Part shown: positions 62,634 to 64,000 of the stretch, piece after piece
How the letters are laid out: the number at the start of each line of letters is the position of its first letter
Numbering within the stretch: position 1 is the stretch's first letter
From: Urechis unicinctus
Lineage: Eukaryota; Annelida; Polychaeta; Xenopneusta; Urechidae
DNA: 64,000 nucleotides
Reading direction: 5' to 3'
NCBI GenBank assembly: GCA_034190875.2
Contig: CM067344.1
Location: forward strand, 26,576,422-26,640,421
Translations under genes and position numbers: made by a program
The notes under the pieces: generated by a model
Database searches by the model: none
Seen by the model: only the letters and a program-made list of their open reading frames with translations
What the model was told of the DNA's origin: nothing

Positions 62634-64000
62634 CTACAGGTAAAACAAGCATATTAACGATTTAACAAGATATTTCCATAGTAGGCCCTATGATTTGAAC
62701 ATGAAACCGAGCAAACTTTGTTACTCATCTCATCAAGCAATTAAATAGCCTGCAACTGAAAAGGGTAATATGTTGTTACAAATAAAACATCCATAGACAT
62801 CCTTTAGTGACAACAATCAGGATTTGATCTTTCTAAGCACTGCTTCCTTTGAATCAATAAAAAAAACTTTCCAGCTTCCAGTCTCAAGAATTTCAACACA
62901 ACCAGCACCTGAACCCATTAAACTGCATTGCAGACTATAGCAAAATAATTGCTGAGAGGGCTGTGATCACTCTGATACTTACTTAATCATCAAGTTATAG
63001 GGTCAAATGATTTCATTTTGTAAGCATGACTGATGTAATAAACAGCTTGACAGATCAAATTATTGCTGGCCATTATCTGATAGGTGACATAGTAGTGAAA
63101 CTCTTGGTGCTAACTGATGGACCAAATTGCCAGCAGTTGGTAGTTGGTACTTGCATTGGTCAGATGAAGAAACAACTGTTCTTAGTTTAAATGAATAATG
63201 CTTATTTTGAACCTCAGGGAGGTCCCCACCAATAGGATATTCGGAAGAGCAGCCAGATGTTTGGTGGCCCAAAAACCTACGCTAGGGACATGATGTCTAG
63301 ATTATAAAGGGATTGTAACTAAGATAATTTGCCACCTGCTATTCGGTCTCATATTTCATGCAATCCATCTGCTCTGCATCAATTCACTGGCCTGAACAAA
63401 AATGATTTAATTCGTACCATGATAGATATTTTCAAATAATTGTTTTACAAATTTTCATTGGTCGGGTGGATTATTTGGGCCTACCAAGGCTCATATGTGC
63501 TCCTTCAACGTAACGCCACCGGCTCAGATGTGTTCACAAGAAAAAACATGACCCTATACATACAGACAGGCTAACTGCGGCAGCCTTAGATGAGAACAAG
63601 ATTGGTCATATTATGTTGACGCTGCATGTCACTTCAATACTTCCTGGTACGTTAAAGTCGTGCTCGTAGAAAACTGTGTTCTTGTTCCGGAATCAAGACA
63701 CTCGACGGATTCATGTCACATGACAAATATATGCAATATGATTAACTACATCACCAATGTTTATGTGCAGGTCTGATTAAGTTCAGGAGTAGGAACTTGT
63801 TGGAAAATTAGCATTGAAATAAGGGTATGCAGTATCCAACTATAGGGACACATATTTTTTGGGTGCGGCATGTCCCTGAATATTGTAGTCAGGTGCGTCC
63901 AATATGCTAATGAAGGGACGGTCTACATTCTCATTCCACTGTAAGATGGTCCAGTTTGCTCACATTTCATACTGTTGGTCATGAAAATCAATCCTTTTGG
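62634..64000. other. WDR45B first intron
   Basis: No exon recognised. The missing first coding exon was searched for by eye and not found. Confidence 0.5.

Overview
This is animal nuclear DNA, probably from a marine invertebrate. The host genes have spliceosomal introns with GT-AG junctions, AT content is high, (TA)n microsatellites recur, and much of the window is decayed mobile DNA. The genus cannot be named from sequence alone. An AA15-type lytic polysaccharide monooxygenase (LPMO), a FAM181-like gene and Polinton elements fit a lophotrochozoan or other non-vertebrate metazoan (inference).

Layout. 0.9-2.7 kb: a complete three-exon AA15 LPMO gene on +. 3.8-4.9 kb: an internally deleted relic of a Polinton. 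5.6-20.5 kb: a nearly full-length Polinton/adintovirus-like element with ~380 bp terminal inverted repeats (TIRs) and a matching 6 bp target duplication (GACCTA). Its left arm (+) carries a small unknown gene and an intron-bearing family-B DNA polymerase, now broken. Its right arm (-) carries a tightly packed, intronless block: protease, major capsid protein, basic core-like protein, penton-like minor capsid protein, small ORFs, a packaging ATPase and replication/regulation-type ORFs. Protease and major capsid ORFs are open; polymerase, ATPase, penton and at least two small ORFs carry frameshifts or stops. No integrase is visible inside it.

20.5-31.8 kb: mostly decayed sequence with two relics of a second polymerase lineage (22.2-23.4 and 27.8-28.7 kb) and a broken copy of a FAM181-like gene (24.7-25.2 kb). 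31.8-33.3 kb: the larger FAM181-like gene on -. 34.8-37.2 kb: gag and integrase pieces of a Ty3/Gypsy retroelement. 39.4-41.3 (+) and 46.7-49.5 kb (-): two diverged copies, in inverted orientation, of an unclassified element carrying a USP-like cysteine box and an HMGXB3-like transposase-type domain. Between them, at 42.6-44.75 kb, lies a 2.1 kb DNA transposon with 12 bp TIRs and TTTAA target duplications.

50.7-54.1 kb: an ABHD13 orthologue on - with seven coding exons. 55.97-56.47 kb: a hAT-like MITE. 59.5-62.6 kb: nine exons of WDR45B/WIPI3 on -, whose first coding exon is not seen and probably lies beyond the right edge. The host genes are ordinary and unrelated to each other; the notable content is the stack of Polinton-type elements of different ages and lineages, and the inverted USP-bearing element.
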